From: Mermis nigrescens
Taxonomy: Eukaryota; Nematoda; Enoplea; Mermithida; Mermithidae
DNA: 64,000 nucleotides
Reading direction: 5' to 3'
Assembly: GCA_036768485.1 (NCBI GenBank)
Contig: JAVLUZ010000339.1
Coordinates: 783,001 to 847,000 of the forward strand
A program made the translations under genes and the position numbers. Of this stretch, positions 11,313 through 21,239 are shown one piece after another. The notes below the pieces were generated by a model that saw only the letters and a program-made list of their open reading frames with translations, had not been told where the DNA came from and searched no databases. The stretch's first letter is position 1. Each line of letters begins with the position of its first letter.

Positions 11313-12227
11313 CAGGCCCGTATCCAGGATTTTATTCCGGAGAGGCCGAAAATTTTTGAGGCCAGATATCTCAAAAACTATAAGGAAATAAGCGAAAATA
11401 AAGGCAGTTTTGAGCGTATCTCGGCGAGCTCTATACGATGGTGAAGAAAAATTTCAAAAACAATTTGAAAATTTTTCACTCTATTTCATATTGATGTACA
11501 GCAAATTTATCATTTAAGCTGATTTCTCATCACTTAATCGACGAATTATTTCTTATCTCTTGCTCTTTATTGGCCCAAAATAGTGCGCAAAATTAAGGAT
11601 TTTTGAGCGATTTTTAGCGATTTTCGGGTTAAAACGGCTAATTTTTCCGCCCACGTCATGGTTCCACCCCCCCCCCTTAGGAAAATCCTGGACCCGCCAC
11701 TGTTTAGAGAAAAACAATACAGACAATGAATAATTCGGCGCCAAGCGCTGAAAAAATTGACGTATTCTGCATATCAAGTTCAAATTTGAGCGGTTCTGAG
11801 CGGGCTAGAAGACAAAAACATACATAAACAATAAATATGGCGCGAAGCGCCGGAGAAATTTCATGTTTCCCATGTCATAACTCAAATTTGAGCTATTTTG
11901 AGTGAGCTAAGAGGCAAAAACTATAACTGAACAATGAATCCGGCGCACAGCGCTGAAAAAAAATTGACATGCTCTCTATGTCTTACTCAAATTTGAACGA
12001 TTTTAAGCGGTTTAGAAGACAAAACTATACATAAGCAATAAATCCGGCGCAAAGCGCCGGAAAATTATGAGTCTACTAGCTCAAAAGTACGCTAAAAACC
12101 TGTTTTGGCGTTGTTTCAGACGCACTTCGCCAATTTTTCATTTTTACCTTTAGGGGGACCCTTGGGAAAAATTTTTTTCACATTTTGGGGAGCAGCCCCC
12201 CCCCCGCCCTCCCTGGATACGGCCCTG
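11313..12227 (+). mobile_element. Family H hAT-like element, 915 bp
   Basis: It runs from CAGGCCCGTATCCAGG to CCCTGGATACGGCCCTG, inverted ends of about 16 bp. CTGGCATT (11305-11312) and CTGACATT (12228-12235) form a 7/8 target duplication. The interior has four tandem units of about 100 bp, each with a GGCGC hairpin (near 11737, 11839, 11942 and 12046), and a truncated family C MITE inserted at about 11570. It has no transposase. The second copy is at 44880-45631. Confidence 0.9.
11570..11702 (+). mobile_element. Family C hAT MITE, left-truncated, nested
   Basis: It contains TTGGCCCAAAATAGTGCGC through to the right end GACCCGCCACTG but lacks the CAGGGGCGG left end. The second family H copy (near 45130) has no such insert, so this one arrived after family H spread. 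Some H sequence was lost on its left. Confidence 0.85.
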
Positions 12228-12453
12228 CTGACATTTGTTGTATGATATATCATTCATGTGAAAGTATCCACCTCATATTTCTCCTATCATAATAGTGATA
12301 AAAAAATATAAAATAGTAATATAATAAAATAGTTTTAAACAAATTACAATTGCGATGCATAGCACCTTTACTCAAGATAGAGTCATAATCAATTGGAAAA
12401 TTTTTTCTCTCTCATATTGAATATTCGCATGATGTTTATGATTGCATTGTAAC

Positions 12454-12613
12454 CAGGCACGTAGCTGGCCCTCTCATTTTGGGGGGCAACACCAATTTTG
12501 GGGGGTCTAAGCCAAGAATAGCACAAAATAACGTGTAAAGAGTCCTATTTTTCCGGTTTTTTCTAAATTTTGGGGGGTCCGGACCCCCCCGTTCCCCCAC
12601 AGCTACGCACCTG
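12454..12613 (+). mobile_element. Family D hAT MITE with perfect 8-bp TSD
   Basis: The 160-bp element runs from CAGGCACGTAGCTGG to ACAGCTACGCACCTG. ATTGTAAC flanks both sides (12446-12453 and 12614-12621). The family R paralogue at about 36918-36930 reads ATTGTAAT once, which is the empty site. Non-coding. Confidence 0.95.
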
Positions 12614-12918
12614 ATTGTAACTTTATGCAATTAGTTTTTCAGCTTTTACGTAAGCGATCGAAGGCCCTTGAAATTAAACCAGCACAATCAAGAATTTCAC
12701 GAGACATTGCATGAAAACAATTTACTTTTCAATTAAGGTTTTAGGCAGCGAAATATATAATGAACTGCTTCCGCATCTACCCTCGGCCTCGGCAAGAATT
12801 TCAAACTGCCCCGGCCTCGACCGAGGGTCCAAAAGTACTCTCAGTTCGATCACTGGTTGATATTAGCGCAAGTTGTGATGTAACGACTGGATTTAGCCTT
12901 TTTTGGCACAACATATAC

Positions 12919-13011
12919 CTCATTTGCAATTCTTTCGTATTCCTAACAAGCTCTTCTAACGCGGCTTTAGTATAGCCGTCGGCTACGATGAGATTATGAC
13001 TTTCGGTCCAC
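12919..13011 (-). CDS. NT5C3: NT5C3-like pyrimidine 5'-nucleotidase, exon 3
   Basis: The acceptor TTTTTGCAG precedes 13011 on minus. The first base G completes the TG left by exon 2 to give Trp, and the frame continues W-T-E-S-H-N-L-I-V-A, the counterpart of the W(W/Y)TK(A/S)H segment that follows the PHMxxW motif in this family. The exon runs 30 further codons to ...KELQM and ends AG before the donor GTATAT, also phase 2, which fits the family's ML(K/R)EGY position. It continues the protein begun at 15554. The following exons, which should carry the FSAGIGD motif and the C-terminal catalytic aspartates, are not recognised at lower coordinates in the window. They may lie beyond long repeat-filled introns or off the edge. 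The 3' boundary is less certain than the 5' one. Confidence 0.75.
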
Positions 13012-13510
13012 CTGCAAAAACGAACATGTATAGTCATCATGGCCTCTAAAAAACCCACTCTACAGTTTTTCGCTAGTACCTCCCAAACTAAAAGCTCTGT
13101 GCCGGATTTTTTTGCATCCCCTAATAGAGGCTACATAGTAACATACAAAATAAAAGCCAATCATCTACTCGTTTTTAGCATTTTAAAGAATTTGCGAAAA
13201 TAAAAAACCCACTTTTTCCTAAAAGACCCATTGTCCTCTAAAAAAACCAACCACCAAAAATCGCCCTGGAATTGATAATACAATACAATTTCGTGATTTT
13301 TAAAGATAAACTCCCTTTTCTCACGATTTAAAACTGGTTTGTACCATCAAGGTACACAAATAAAATAATCTTGTCAAGATCTCAAAAATCGATAAAATAT
13401 GGCGTAAGAAAATGGGTTCTTTTTCGGTTGCATTTAATTCTTACGCATTAAATTCGTCCAATATATCTGAATACACAACCATTCTTTGCAAACCTCATGC
13501 GGAGCGCAGG

Positions 13511-13681
13511 CAGGGGCGGATTTATGGGGGCGGCCGCCCCCCCCCCATTGACCCAAAATAATGCGCAAAATTAGGGATTTTTGAGCGATCTTTAGCGATT
13601 TTCGGGTTAAAACGGCTAATTTTTCCGCCCAAGTCAGGTTTCGGCCCCCCCCCCTAGAAAAAAATCCTGGATCCGTCACTG
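13511..13681 (+). mobile_element. Family C hAT MITE with perfect 8-bp TSD, intronic
   Basis: The 171-bp element runs from CAGGGGCGGATTTATGG to GGATCCGTCACTG. AGCGCAGG flanks both ends (13503-13510 and 13682-13689). It sits in the NT5C3-like intron and is non-coding. Confidence 0.93.
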
Positions 13682-14606
13682 AGCGCAGGTAGGGTAATTT
13701 AAACCACAATCCTACTATTTAGCACAATTCTTTACAAGACAAAGTGGATTTAATTTAGAGGAAAAGAGGATTTTTTGTTACGCTTTACTTTCGAAACATA
13801 CTGCAGCTGACTGGTTCACCGGAAGTGGAGAAATTTTTTAAATTTATAGTTTTAAAGGGGCCAAACATAAATTAATCATCGATTCCAGTCACAATGCTGC
13901 GTTTAGCTGTAATGGTAGCTTGAAAACACTGAAAAAAATCACTTATTTTAGCAACAAAGACCACATTTTTGTAAAATGCTCCCTTAAGAGAAAAAACCAG
14001 CCCGAATGAAATTAATGGCTTAGATCACGCCCACATGGAGTATAATAAATGCCACTAAAATATGGGTCGCACTATTTCAATGGAAGCTGAGATATATATG
14101 AATGGTTTTTTCAGATCAATTTTAAATGAGTTTTTGTTAGAGGCCATATGACTATAAACCATTCAATTGAAAAACATTGCACAATAGCTCGACAATACTA
14201 ATAATAGATAAGAGTAAATAAATAAATCAATAAAAGGTAAATAAATTAGGCATGCTGTTAGTATAAAACAAACAAAAAGATGCGAGAAATAGTTTATAAT
14301 ATAGAAAGTATACAAAATTATGTATATTATGATAAATTACGGGTTTTACGAGGCGCAGGAGTCTAACTGAAACGAGAGGAAGTAAGCAGGAGTACGAGTA
14401 CATATATACCGAAAAAATACATAAAAAAAACATGAAAAATCATATAAACAGGCGAGCTCATCAGAGAGGAACTAGGTTGCTACAGTTTCGTGCATTTAAT
14501 CCGCTGACTGTCACCGCAACCTAGCGGCACCAGTCTAGGCGGCTAGACTGCCTCTCAAACTAAACGAACAACAACCAAAATGCAAACAAAAACGCGAAAA
14601 ATATCT

Positions 14607-14752
14607 ATAGAAAATCTAGTCAATGTGCCCCTACCTTGGTATTTTCAGGATAATGCTGCACATGACCAAAGAAACTAGGCGAATGTGAAAAAATTCTAGA
14701 AAATCTAAGTCAATGTACCCCTACTTTGGTATTTTCAGGATAATTCCGTACA
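14607..14752 (+). repeat. Two-copy direct repeat in the intron
   Basis: About 56 bases (AGAAAATCTAGTCAATGTGC through AGGATAATGCTGCACAT) recur 90 bases later at 14697-14752 with a handful of changes. Non-coding local duplication. Confidence 0.85.
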
Positions 14753-15087
14753 TACTTAATGCTCAACCGCTCAAAATATATTACCTTCTGCTGATTTCTT
14801 AAATAAAATTACACTAGTGTAAACCATACGAGAAGACCCAACCCACCTACCTCACCACCTTTAGAACAATGATAGTTTACTATCACGTTTCCTCTAGCTT
14901 ACATTTTAAGTAAAGATGACTTCATTTTATTAGCTGGATACTAACAGCTATCGACAGAACTAAATATGTACGTAAATTCACACAAACAAAGTTAAAAAAA
15001 GAAATGTCGCGAATTCAAATCGCTTAACATTAATATCCCAACAGCAAATTACATTATTCAAATTCAAACTGAACTGGCTCAACTTAC

Positions 15088-15353
15088 CACTGAATCATAT
15101 GAGGAATTTTCTGTTGAACAGTCAATGCACGATCATATTCAATAGCTAAGTACTTCTTCAGCAATTCGGCGGTCTGTGAAATGGAATGGATAGTTTTACT
15201 TGCTTTAAAGTACTTAAAATGGAAATTTGGTGTCAGGCCTTGTTGTAAACAAACCTTGCCATCTTTGGTTTCGAACAAGGCGTGAGTGGACGCAGCTCGC
15301 GAATCATCGGCGCAGCAATATTTCGAAAGAGTGTAATCGAAGTCGACGAGCAC
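15088..15353 (-). CDS. NT5C3: NT5C3-like pyrimidine 5'-nucleotidase, exon 2
   Basis: This 266-base exon begins directly with V-L-V-D-F-D-Y-T-L-S, the HAD-superfamily motif I (DxDxTLS) of the cytosolic 5'-nucleotidase III family: the first Asp is the nucleophile and the second the general acid/base. It ends with the conserved Y(A)IEYDRALTVQQKIPHMIQ and the first two bases of Trp before a consensus GTAAGT donor. The enzyme dephosphorylates pyrimidine (or, in the NT5C3B branch, 7-methylguanosine) monophosphates in the cytosol. The acceptor TTCAG is at 15358-15354 on minus. Length, motif spacing and the split Trp codon all match an intact gene rather than a retrocopy. The middle part (residues after SKYCC) is diverged from the vertebrate proteins I know. 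Confidence 0.88.
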
Positions 15354-15410
15354 CTGAACGCGGAAATATTCCTATATTCAATCTATATTTTTATGATATT
15401 TATTCATAAC
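15354..15410 (-). other. NT5C3-like intron 1, only 57 bases
   Basis: It begins GTTATG and ends CGCGTTCAG on minus, between phase-0 exons 1 and 2. It contains an in-frame TGA, so the two exons cannot be one reading frame. Its length is close to the lower limit usual for invertebrate introns. Confidence 0.8.
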
Positions 15411-15554
15411 CTGTAAACGACTCGATCCATCTTTGACCAGTCGGTTCAATTTGACGTCAAGCTTTTCCGACGTTTCTGAGCTAATATGGATGCCATTACG
15501 GCTCAGCAATTTCCTCGTAGACGAGACAATACCGTTTTTTAACGCTTCTTTCAT
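15411..15554 (-). CDS. NT5C3: NT5C3-like pyrimidine 5'-nucleotidase, first coding exon
   Basis: The ATG at 15554-15552 opens exactly 48 codons: M-K-E-A-L-K-N-G, then a Ser/Arg-rich stretch, ending K-L-N-R-L-V-K-D-G-S-S-R-L-Q. The last part corresponds to the (L/I)I(K/R)GG(A/P)xKLQ segment that immediately precedes the catalytic DFD in the family. The donor GTTATG follows at 15410. I chose this start because it is the first ATG in frame and the length before motif I matches the short isoforms of the family. No mitochondrial or signal peptide is evident, although the N-terminal 20 residues are basic. An additional 5' non-coding exon is possible. Confidence 0.8.
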
Positions 15555-16384
15555 ACTTTATATCGCTTAACAATACAAGAACATCATTGAAACCTAAATG
15601 CGCCCTTAAAATTCACTAAGCATCAAAGACGTCACTGCATACGGAAACCTTAACGCGTCTGCGCCAAGGCCTGCCGAGTGCCGAGTATGCCGTTACGGAC
15701 GACCCATCTAAAATCTGAATGACCTTCAAACAATAACTTTCTAACATTTTTTCGTTTTTATCGCGATTTTTTATGCCAATATGGATGAAAAGCGACGAAA
15801 ATGACGTTTTGTCGATGTCATTAAATTTTTGGCGCTATTTTTAGCTTTTAAAAATTTCGGACCCTCAGAATTTTAATAACATGTAAACCGCTTCAAGTAA
15901 GCTACAACATTCTTTGATCATTCCTTACTTATCAATCTAAGCAGTAACCATAATATTCTACTGGATACCCAGTGAGCCAAACGCTGTCAAGTCCAAATTT
16001 CAAAGACCTTCCAGAAATCCCCCTAATGATAAAAAATCGAATTCAAAACACTTTAGTGAACAATTTTCAGTCAATAACTTTTTTGCTAAAAACTGCTTTC
16101 ACTTTTAATGCATAAAACAGTTTTTGCCCAAGACAACGAGCTGACCCGACTAATTTTCTGAAATATAGACCAATTTATATTAGGTTAGCCTCCCTTGGCA
16201 GGATCTTAATTAAGGGCCTGTCAATCCCCTATTACCTTCGTCATGCCCACTAGTGTGACGACCAAACATGGGTAGCGAGCGACCGAATTATGGCATATTA
16301 CGCAAAAACGTCAAAAATTCAATTCTGCGCTTCCATCGATTAGGAAAGGGTCTTTGGTCGTCCTCCAACACCCAAACTCAAAGG
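15555..16384. other. Upstream of NT5C3-like gene; no other gene seen
   Basis: Bases 15640-15710 are a local GC-rich stretch (AACGCGTCTGCGCCAAGGCC and onward) just upstream of the first exon, a plausible promoter position, but no specific element can be read. Beyond it is AT-rich sequence. Words at about 16250-16340 (GGGTAGCGAGCGACCGAATTA) recur at 36637-36665. Confidence 0.4.
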
Positions 16385-16520
16385 AATTTCGAACCCCCCA
16401 TTTTTGGAGGAATTTAATTTTTTAGCCGTTTTTAGGTGTTTTTTGGCCGCTTTAGATCAAAAATTAGAGATCACCCACCCTTCAAAAGGCCAGGAACCCT
16501 TTTCCGAAATTTCGAACCGT
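16385..16520 (+). repeat. Family O unit, single copy
   Basis: TTTAGCCGTTTTTAGGTGTT, GGCCGCTTTAGATCAAAAATT and CAAAAGGCCAGG correspond to the tandem units at 23795-24370. It abuts the element starting at 16521. Non-coding. Confidence 0.55.
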
Positions 16521-17086
16521 CAGGCCCGTAGCCAAGGAGGGATAAGGGGGAGGCAGTTGCCCCTCTCGAAACCAAAAAAAATTGTTCCTCACAAGGGTCC
16601 CTAAAAGGAAGGAATGAAAAATTCTCGAATTACATTTGAAAGGCCGCCAAAACAGGTTTTCTTGCGTACTTTTGAGCTAGTGAATGTAAAATTTTGTGGC
16701 GCTTCGTGCCGGATTAATTGTTTCTGTATAGTTTTTGTCTTTTAAACTGTTCAAATTTAAGTTATATATGGAGAAAATATCAAATTTTTCCGGCGCTTAG
16801 CGCCAAATAACTAATTTTCTGATCGTTTTTCTTCGCAGAGCACAAAGATTGAGTACAAATAAGAAAAGTTGAGAAATTGTTTATGGACTAGACGATGAGA
16901 AATTACCTGCGCAGATAATTTAAGCGATAGATTTTCTGTGTATGAGTATGATATAAACTGAAAAAATTTTAAAATTATTTTTGAAATTTTTCTTAACCAT
17001 TGTGTAGAGCTTGTCGGGCGACGCTCAAAAATGCCCATATTTTTGACTACCCCTCATAGTTCTCGAGCTACATGGCTACGGGCCTG
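16521..17086 (+). mobile_element. hAT-like element, CAGGCCCGTAGCC ends (family G)
   Basis: It starts CAGGCCCGTAGCCA and ends TGGCTACGGGCCTG, perfect 14-bp inverted repeats, 566 bp apart. Two GGCGC-type hairpins lie inside (16698-16710 and 16792-16804). The flanks CGAACCGT and GATATAAC do not match, so no target duplication is visible. No transposase; the internal minus open frame of 75 codons is not recognised. Confidence 0.75.
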
Positions 17087-18059
17087 GATATAACGTTAGA
17101 TGTTAAAGCATAATTGTTTATACAGTTTTTAAACTGCTTTTTGACAAAAATCTTTCCATTTTAGCTCTATGGATTTTCCTCAATTTCGCAGAAAACATCT
17201 ACCATTCTTTACAAATATTTGAGAAAATTTCAAAACATTGTTGAACTTTGTAAAATTTGAAAAAATGCTGAGAAACCGCTTTGAACAAAAATTTAGGTTG
17301 TGTATTTTAGGCCGTTAGCATCTTTTTTTGTTATAGCCTCTTTATAAGTACATACTTATACGAGTACTAAAAGGTTTTTTAACGTCGTTTTATGCTTTGC
17401 CCAAGTATCCTACAGAAGACGGTACTGCTACAGGACAGGATAGTAGCTATTTATGACGTAATGAACAATGATACGTAGCAGTAATAATCGCAATATAAAC
17501 TACGCCTAAGCCAAAGAGTGAAAATAAAACAATAATTTTTACAATGTTAGTTACTATTATGTAGAAGTACCTTAATAAACTCATAAAAAATCGACTAAAA
17601 AACGGCACTTCGACAGAACAGTAATGCCTGTTTTAAGATAACTTCCGTTAATAATCATACTTAGGCGTAAGCTTAATTTATTGCCATGAACAATATTAAT
17701 CATCGTCAGGTTTAGGCTTAGGTTGAGTTTATTGCCAAGAGCTATTCACGCATTATCGATCAGTCGATGGTGAAAGTCCATTAAGTTACCTATATAAAAT
17801 AGGACTATGACTTATATTTCTAATAATCATTATAGCTGATGACGTTAAAACAGTTGAAATACCTAACAAAAACCCTAAATGCAAAATTTCGTGGGTTGAG
17901 TTTTGGCCAACTTCCAAACACAGCAGTGGCGTAGCTTTGGGCGGAAAAGGTACACTAGTCCCCCAAAATTTCGGAAGTACAGGTATTTTTCACAAAGTCC
18001 CCTATAGGGTGAAATTGAAAAGTATTTAAGCTTATCAGAATGACCGCTTGAACCATATT
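17087..18059. other. No gene seen
   Basis: AT-rich sequence. Two related blocks at about 17664-17690 and 17710-17740 share TTAGGC/TTAATTTATTGCCA-type words. A CAGTGGCGTAGC hAT-like end occurs at 17934 without a partner I can place. Confidence 0.35.
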
Positions 18060-18843
18060 CAAGGCCGGCCCGTGAGTGAGGCGACCGAGGCCTGTGCTTC
18101 AGGACTCAGAACTAAAAAGAGCCTCAAATTTTTCCTATTTTTTAATGCAAATTTTAGTTTGATAAAAATTCTAACTTAAGTGTATTATAGATAGATACAA
18201 TCAAATCATAACACAATAAAAATGGATCGAGGCCTCCCTAGCTTAGCTTTGACAATAGGTGCCTACTGCTTTTCTTTATAATGTTGCTTGATATAAAACA
18301 ATACGGCAAATTGCAGACAGAACTTTGTCATGACTGGATGACAGCAAAGGGCACATATGTAATGGAACTTTTTATCAGAATGCATAATACTAAAAATATC
18401 ATCGGTGTACGAAATTTTCTTCATGCGCGGTGTATCATATTTTCTTCGTGTTCATAAGCATTTTTGTGAGAATTCTTGTAGAATAAAACACTTGATGCTT
18501 CTGCATTTTTAAAATGCAATGCTTGTATTTTAATTCCACTTCTCAAATTTTGCTGAATTACTGAAAGGCTTTATCCTGCATATGAAAATTGGACTATTTT
18601 TGTATTGATAACTTTGACCGGTTTAACCTAATTTCATTTTGGCTGTACGAGTTACATTTTCGTCAAATTGCATGTGTTGAATTCTGATTATTTTTATAAT
18701 AAGTGACAGGAATTCCCCATTCTCATTTTGTTTCGTTCGAATTTTTTTCCTTTTGTTTAACCTCTGATGTAAAAAACGGCGGCAGTTTGATTATTAAGGT
18801 TTTGATAAACCAATAGGATACAAAACAGTTTGAAATTGACTTT

Positions 18844-19081
18844 TTCAAACATTTAACTGATAAAGCCTTAAACTATTTGAACGAAAGATTTATTTTACTT
18901 CAAAATTGTTGTGACAAATTTGGCTTTTTATTTATTATTAGAAAATTAAGCTCAAAAAATGTCAGCGACATTGAGCAACACTGCAGCGACCTGTAAATTC
19001 GTTTAATTGATGGTAATGATATGGGCATAGATGCAAGTGACTTGGCAAGTGAATTGGTCACGCTTTCAAAAATTGTTGGTG
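18844..19081 (+). pseudogene. hAT (ZMYM1-like) transposase, internal fragment
   Basis: Reading from 18844 gives FKHLTDKALNYLNERF, then CDKFGFLF, then LIDGNDMGIDASDLASEL, with a TAA after CSDL near 18991 and a TGA near 19081. ALxxLxxRF followed by KFGFLF and a DG...DL..EL block is the usual order in the RNase-H-like region of ZMYM1/DUF4371-type hAT transposases. Transposases of this group cut and paste hAT elements and leave 8-bp duplications. The fragment stops where the first minisatellite begins. Upstream coding sequence was not recognised between 18100 and 18840, so most of the N-terminal half is lost or decayed. Confidence 0.65.
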
Positions 19082-19147
19082 TCTGAATCAATATCCGACC
19101 TAAGTATGCTCGTTACATCAAAATTCGTCCACAAAAAGGACGATTGT

Positions 19148-19388
19148 GTCCCAACATGGCCACCAGTCCCAACACAGCAACCAGTCCCAACACAGCCACC
19201 GTCCCAACACGGCCATCGAAATTCCCAATACAGCCACTGTCCCAACATGGCCACCGTCCCAACATGGCCACCATCCCAACATGACCACCGTCCCAACACG
19301 GCCACTGTCCAAACACGGCCACCGTCCCAACATAGCCCTTCCCAACATGACCAAAGTCCCAACAAAGCCACTGTCTCAACAAGGCCAC
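19148..19388 (+). repeat. 17-bp minisatellite, first array
   Basis: About 14 variant copies of a 17-bp unit, CCAACAYGGCCACYGTC. It is the reverse complement of the unit in the larger array at 19686-20336. It sits between the two transposase fragments. The open frames on both strands are by-products of a unit length that changes frame every copy. Confidence 0.95.
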
Positions 19389-19459
19389 TATCACTGTATT
19401 TGAATCAGTTAAGTAGGTATTAATAGTTAATTACAGGAAGATAATTAGACATGAATATA

Positions 19460-19686
19460 CATACCAAAATTCTGGGGAGGTGCAAAATTTTTCAAAGATC
19501 AAAAATGGTCTTGGCAAAGAAAACACCATTTTCAACGTTTCTCATTCAGCACTATCCAGTGGCATAAAAAATCACTTGAAAAAACAAAAAATTTACAAAA
19601 ATTAAATTCTGGGGGGTATTTTGGTTTCTGGGGGGTATTCAAACTCCTGGGGGTGCATACCCCCAAACCCCCCATGCCCACGTGTG
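19460..19686 (-). mobile_element. Family A MITE between the opposed minisatellites
   Basis: The minus-strand copy has CGCCCACGTGTG-like right end (plus: CCATGCCCACGTGTG) and landmarks TTTCTCATTCAGCACTATCC and CCAAAATTCTGGGG. The left end on plus appears to have lost GGTGGGCAGCA. No target duplication is seen. It separates the two arrays of opposite orientation. Confidence 0.75.
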
Positions 19687-20336
19687 GTGGTGGCCTTGTT
19701 GAGACAGTGGCTTTGTTAAGACGGTGGCCATATTGGGATGGTGGCCACGCTGGGACGGTGGCCACGTTGGGACGGTGGCCGTGTTGGGACGGTGGCTGTG
19801 TTGGGACAGCGACCATGTTGGGACGGTGGCTGTGTTGGGGACGGTGGCCGTGTTGGGATGGTGGCCGTGTTGGGACAGTGGCCATGTTGGGACAGCAGCC
19901 ACGTTAGGACGGTGGCCGTGTTGGGATGGTGGCCTTGTTAGGACGGTGGCCGTGTTGGGATGGTGGCTGTGTTGGGACAGCTGCCATGTTGGGACGGCGG
20001 CCGTGTTGGGACGGTGGTCGTGTTGGGATGGTGGCTGTGTTGGGACGGTGGCCGTGTTGGGATGGTGGCCGTGTTGGGATGGTGGCCGTGTTGGGATGGT
20101 GGCTGTGTTGGGATGGTGGCTGTGTTGGGATGGTGGCCGTGTTGGGATGGCGGCCGTGTTGGGACGGTGGCCGTGTTGGGATGGTGGCCGTGTTGGGATG
20201 GTGGCCGTGTTAGGACGGTGGTCATGTTGGGACAGCAGCCATGTTGGCACAGTGGCCGTGTTGGGACGGTGGCTGTGTTGGGACGGTGGCCGTGTTGGAA
20301 CGGTGGCCGTGTTGGGACTGGTGACCATGTTGGGAC
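19686..20336 (+). repeat. 17-bp minisatellite, second array, inverted
   Basis: About 38 copies of GTTGGGACGGTGGCCGT with variants (GATGG, GCTGT, ACAGC). It is the reverse complement of the first array's unit, so the pair could form a long imperfect hairpin. The long open frames (up to 229 codons, rich in PSQHGHRPNTAT-type repeats) exist on both strands and are not genes. Confidence 0.97.
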
Positions 20337-20340
20337 ATTA

Positions 20341-20606
20341 CCAAAAGGACTAGCTGATGAAATACTTCCAAATTGTTGTATCGCATTGCGAATTTTACTG
20401 ACTTTGCCTGTTACGGTAGCTGGTGCAGAGAGGAGCTTCTTGAAACTGAAGATCATTAAAACGTATCTATACGGTCAACCTTGAGTTAAGAGAAACTTTC
20501 TAATTTGGCTATTATTCATGTTGAACATAAACAAGAAAAGCTGATAAATTATTCTAATCTTATTGAAAAATTTGCAGCAGTGAAAGCTACGCAAAAGCCT
20601 TCATAA
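20341..20606 (+). pseudogene. hAT transposase C-terminal dimerisation domain
   Basis: The frame from 20341 reads LPNCCIALRILLTLPVTVA, then GAERSFLKLKIIKTYL, the signature of the hAT C-terminal dimerisation region (family pattern: LPxxxxALxILLTxPVxxAxAERSFSxLKxIKxYLR). A TGA near 20482 and a frameshift follow, after which another frame gives EKLSNLAIIHVEH and ends at a TAA (20604-20606). Length and position suit the end of a ZMYM1-like transposase. The 180 bases after it lead to the right terminal repeat at 20774. The minisatellite ends one codon before this fragment. Confidence 0.88.
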
Positions 20607-20827
20607 GGTATGTGTGTATTAACATTGCGCTTCTGTCTCACCGGTTATTTAACGTAAATAAAATACAGTAAAAATGAGTGAACGTACATTATAAAATTGC
20701 AAGAAAAATTTTTGTAAGAAGGCCACATCTTTTTGTTCTCGCCTCAGGCCTCGCTGATGCATGGGCCGGGCCTGACAATATTAGCACACTTTTGAACTTA
20801 TATGCATAAAATTTTTGGGAGCATTGC

Positions 20828-20998
20828 CAGGCACGCAGCTGGCCGTCCTAATTTAAGGGACCAACACCAATTTTTGGGGGACTAAGCCCAAAAAAGCCAG
20901 AAATAGCACAAAATCACGTGTAAAAAGTCCTATTTTGCCCATTTTTCTGTATTTTGGGGGCCCGGACCCCTCCCCATTCCCCAAGAGCTACGTGCCTG
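20828..20998 (+). mobile_element. Family D hAT MITE, older copy
   Basis: It runs from CAGGCACGCAGCTGG to AGAGCTACGTGCCTG and includes GCACAAAATCACGTGTAAAAA. The flanks AGCATTGC and CGCATCAC match only loosely, so the duplication is unclear. Non-coding. Confidence 0.82.
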
Positions 20999-21239
20999 CG
21001 CATCACGCCTATTTATTCATGTACAGCACATTTTTTATAATTCAAACAAAGTTAAATTGTTGAAAAATTTCTTCATTGTATAGATGAATAGCTCAAAAGC
21101 ACCATTATTTTTATTTATCGTCGAGCAATTCTTGCGATATTCGACTTCAAAATTTTTGCCTCTCCCCCCCCCAAATTCACAAGGCCAGCTATGCCCCTGA
21201 AATACGTATGTACGTTAAATAAAAGATCACATGAGGTGC
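20999..21239. other. No gene seen
   Basis: AT-rich with a C run near 21166 and AAGGCCAGCTATGCCCCTG at 21181, which resembles a hAT-type right end. No partner end was placed. Confidence 0.35.

Larger units (their letters stand above)
11139..12770 (+). repeat. Family R repeat, copy 1, hosting two hAT insertions
   Basis: After removing 11313-12227 and 12454-12613, the remainder aligns to 46165-45640 on minus and in part to 36840-37060. Shared words include TTTTTATCGCAAAAACGCC, TACCGGGGCC, CAATCAAGAATTT and GACATTG. In those paralogues both insertion points are uninterrupted. I see no coding frame in the repeat. Confidence 0.75.
13012..15087 (-). other. NT5C3-like intron 2 (about 2.1 kb)
   Basis: It lies between donor GTAAGT (minus, from 15087) and acceptor TTTTTGCAG (minus, ending 13012). 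It holds a family C MITE, a tandem pair near 14607-14752 and AT-rich sequence. The open frames inside are short and unrecognised. Confidence 0.75.
18060..20774 (+). mobile_element. 2.7-kb hAT transposon carrying a decayed transposase
   Basis: The left end is CAAGGCCGGCCCGTG and the right end (as complement) is CAGGCCCGGCCCATG, matching at 12 of 15 positions. ACCATATT (18052-18059) and ACAATATT (20775-20782) form a 7/8 target duplication. Two separated fragments of a hAT transposase lie inside in the expected order and strand. Two minisatellite arrays and a family A MITE have been added inside the coding region. This is the only transposase-bearing hAT element visible here. Its ends differ from those of the short hAT families, so it is not obviously their source. 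Confidence 0.82.

Noticed and set aside
12801..12918. Continuation of the NT5C3-like exon to the end of the open frame
   Set aside because: A good GTATAT donor at 12918 ends the family match; beyond it the frame runs into CTCGGC-rich repeat.
19532..20484. Overlapping open frames up to 229 codons with PSQHGH or VLGWW repeats
   Set aside because: They occur on both strands and in several frames across a 17-bp minisatellite; they reflect the repeat, not proteins.
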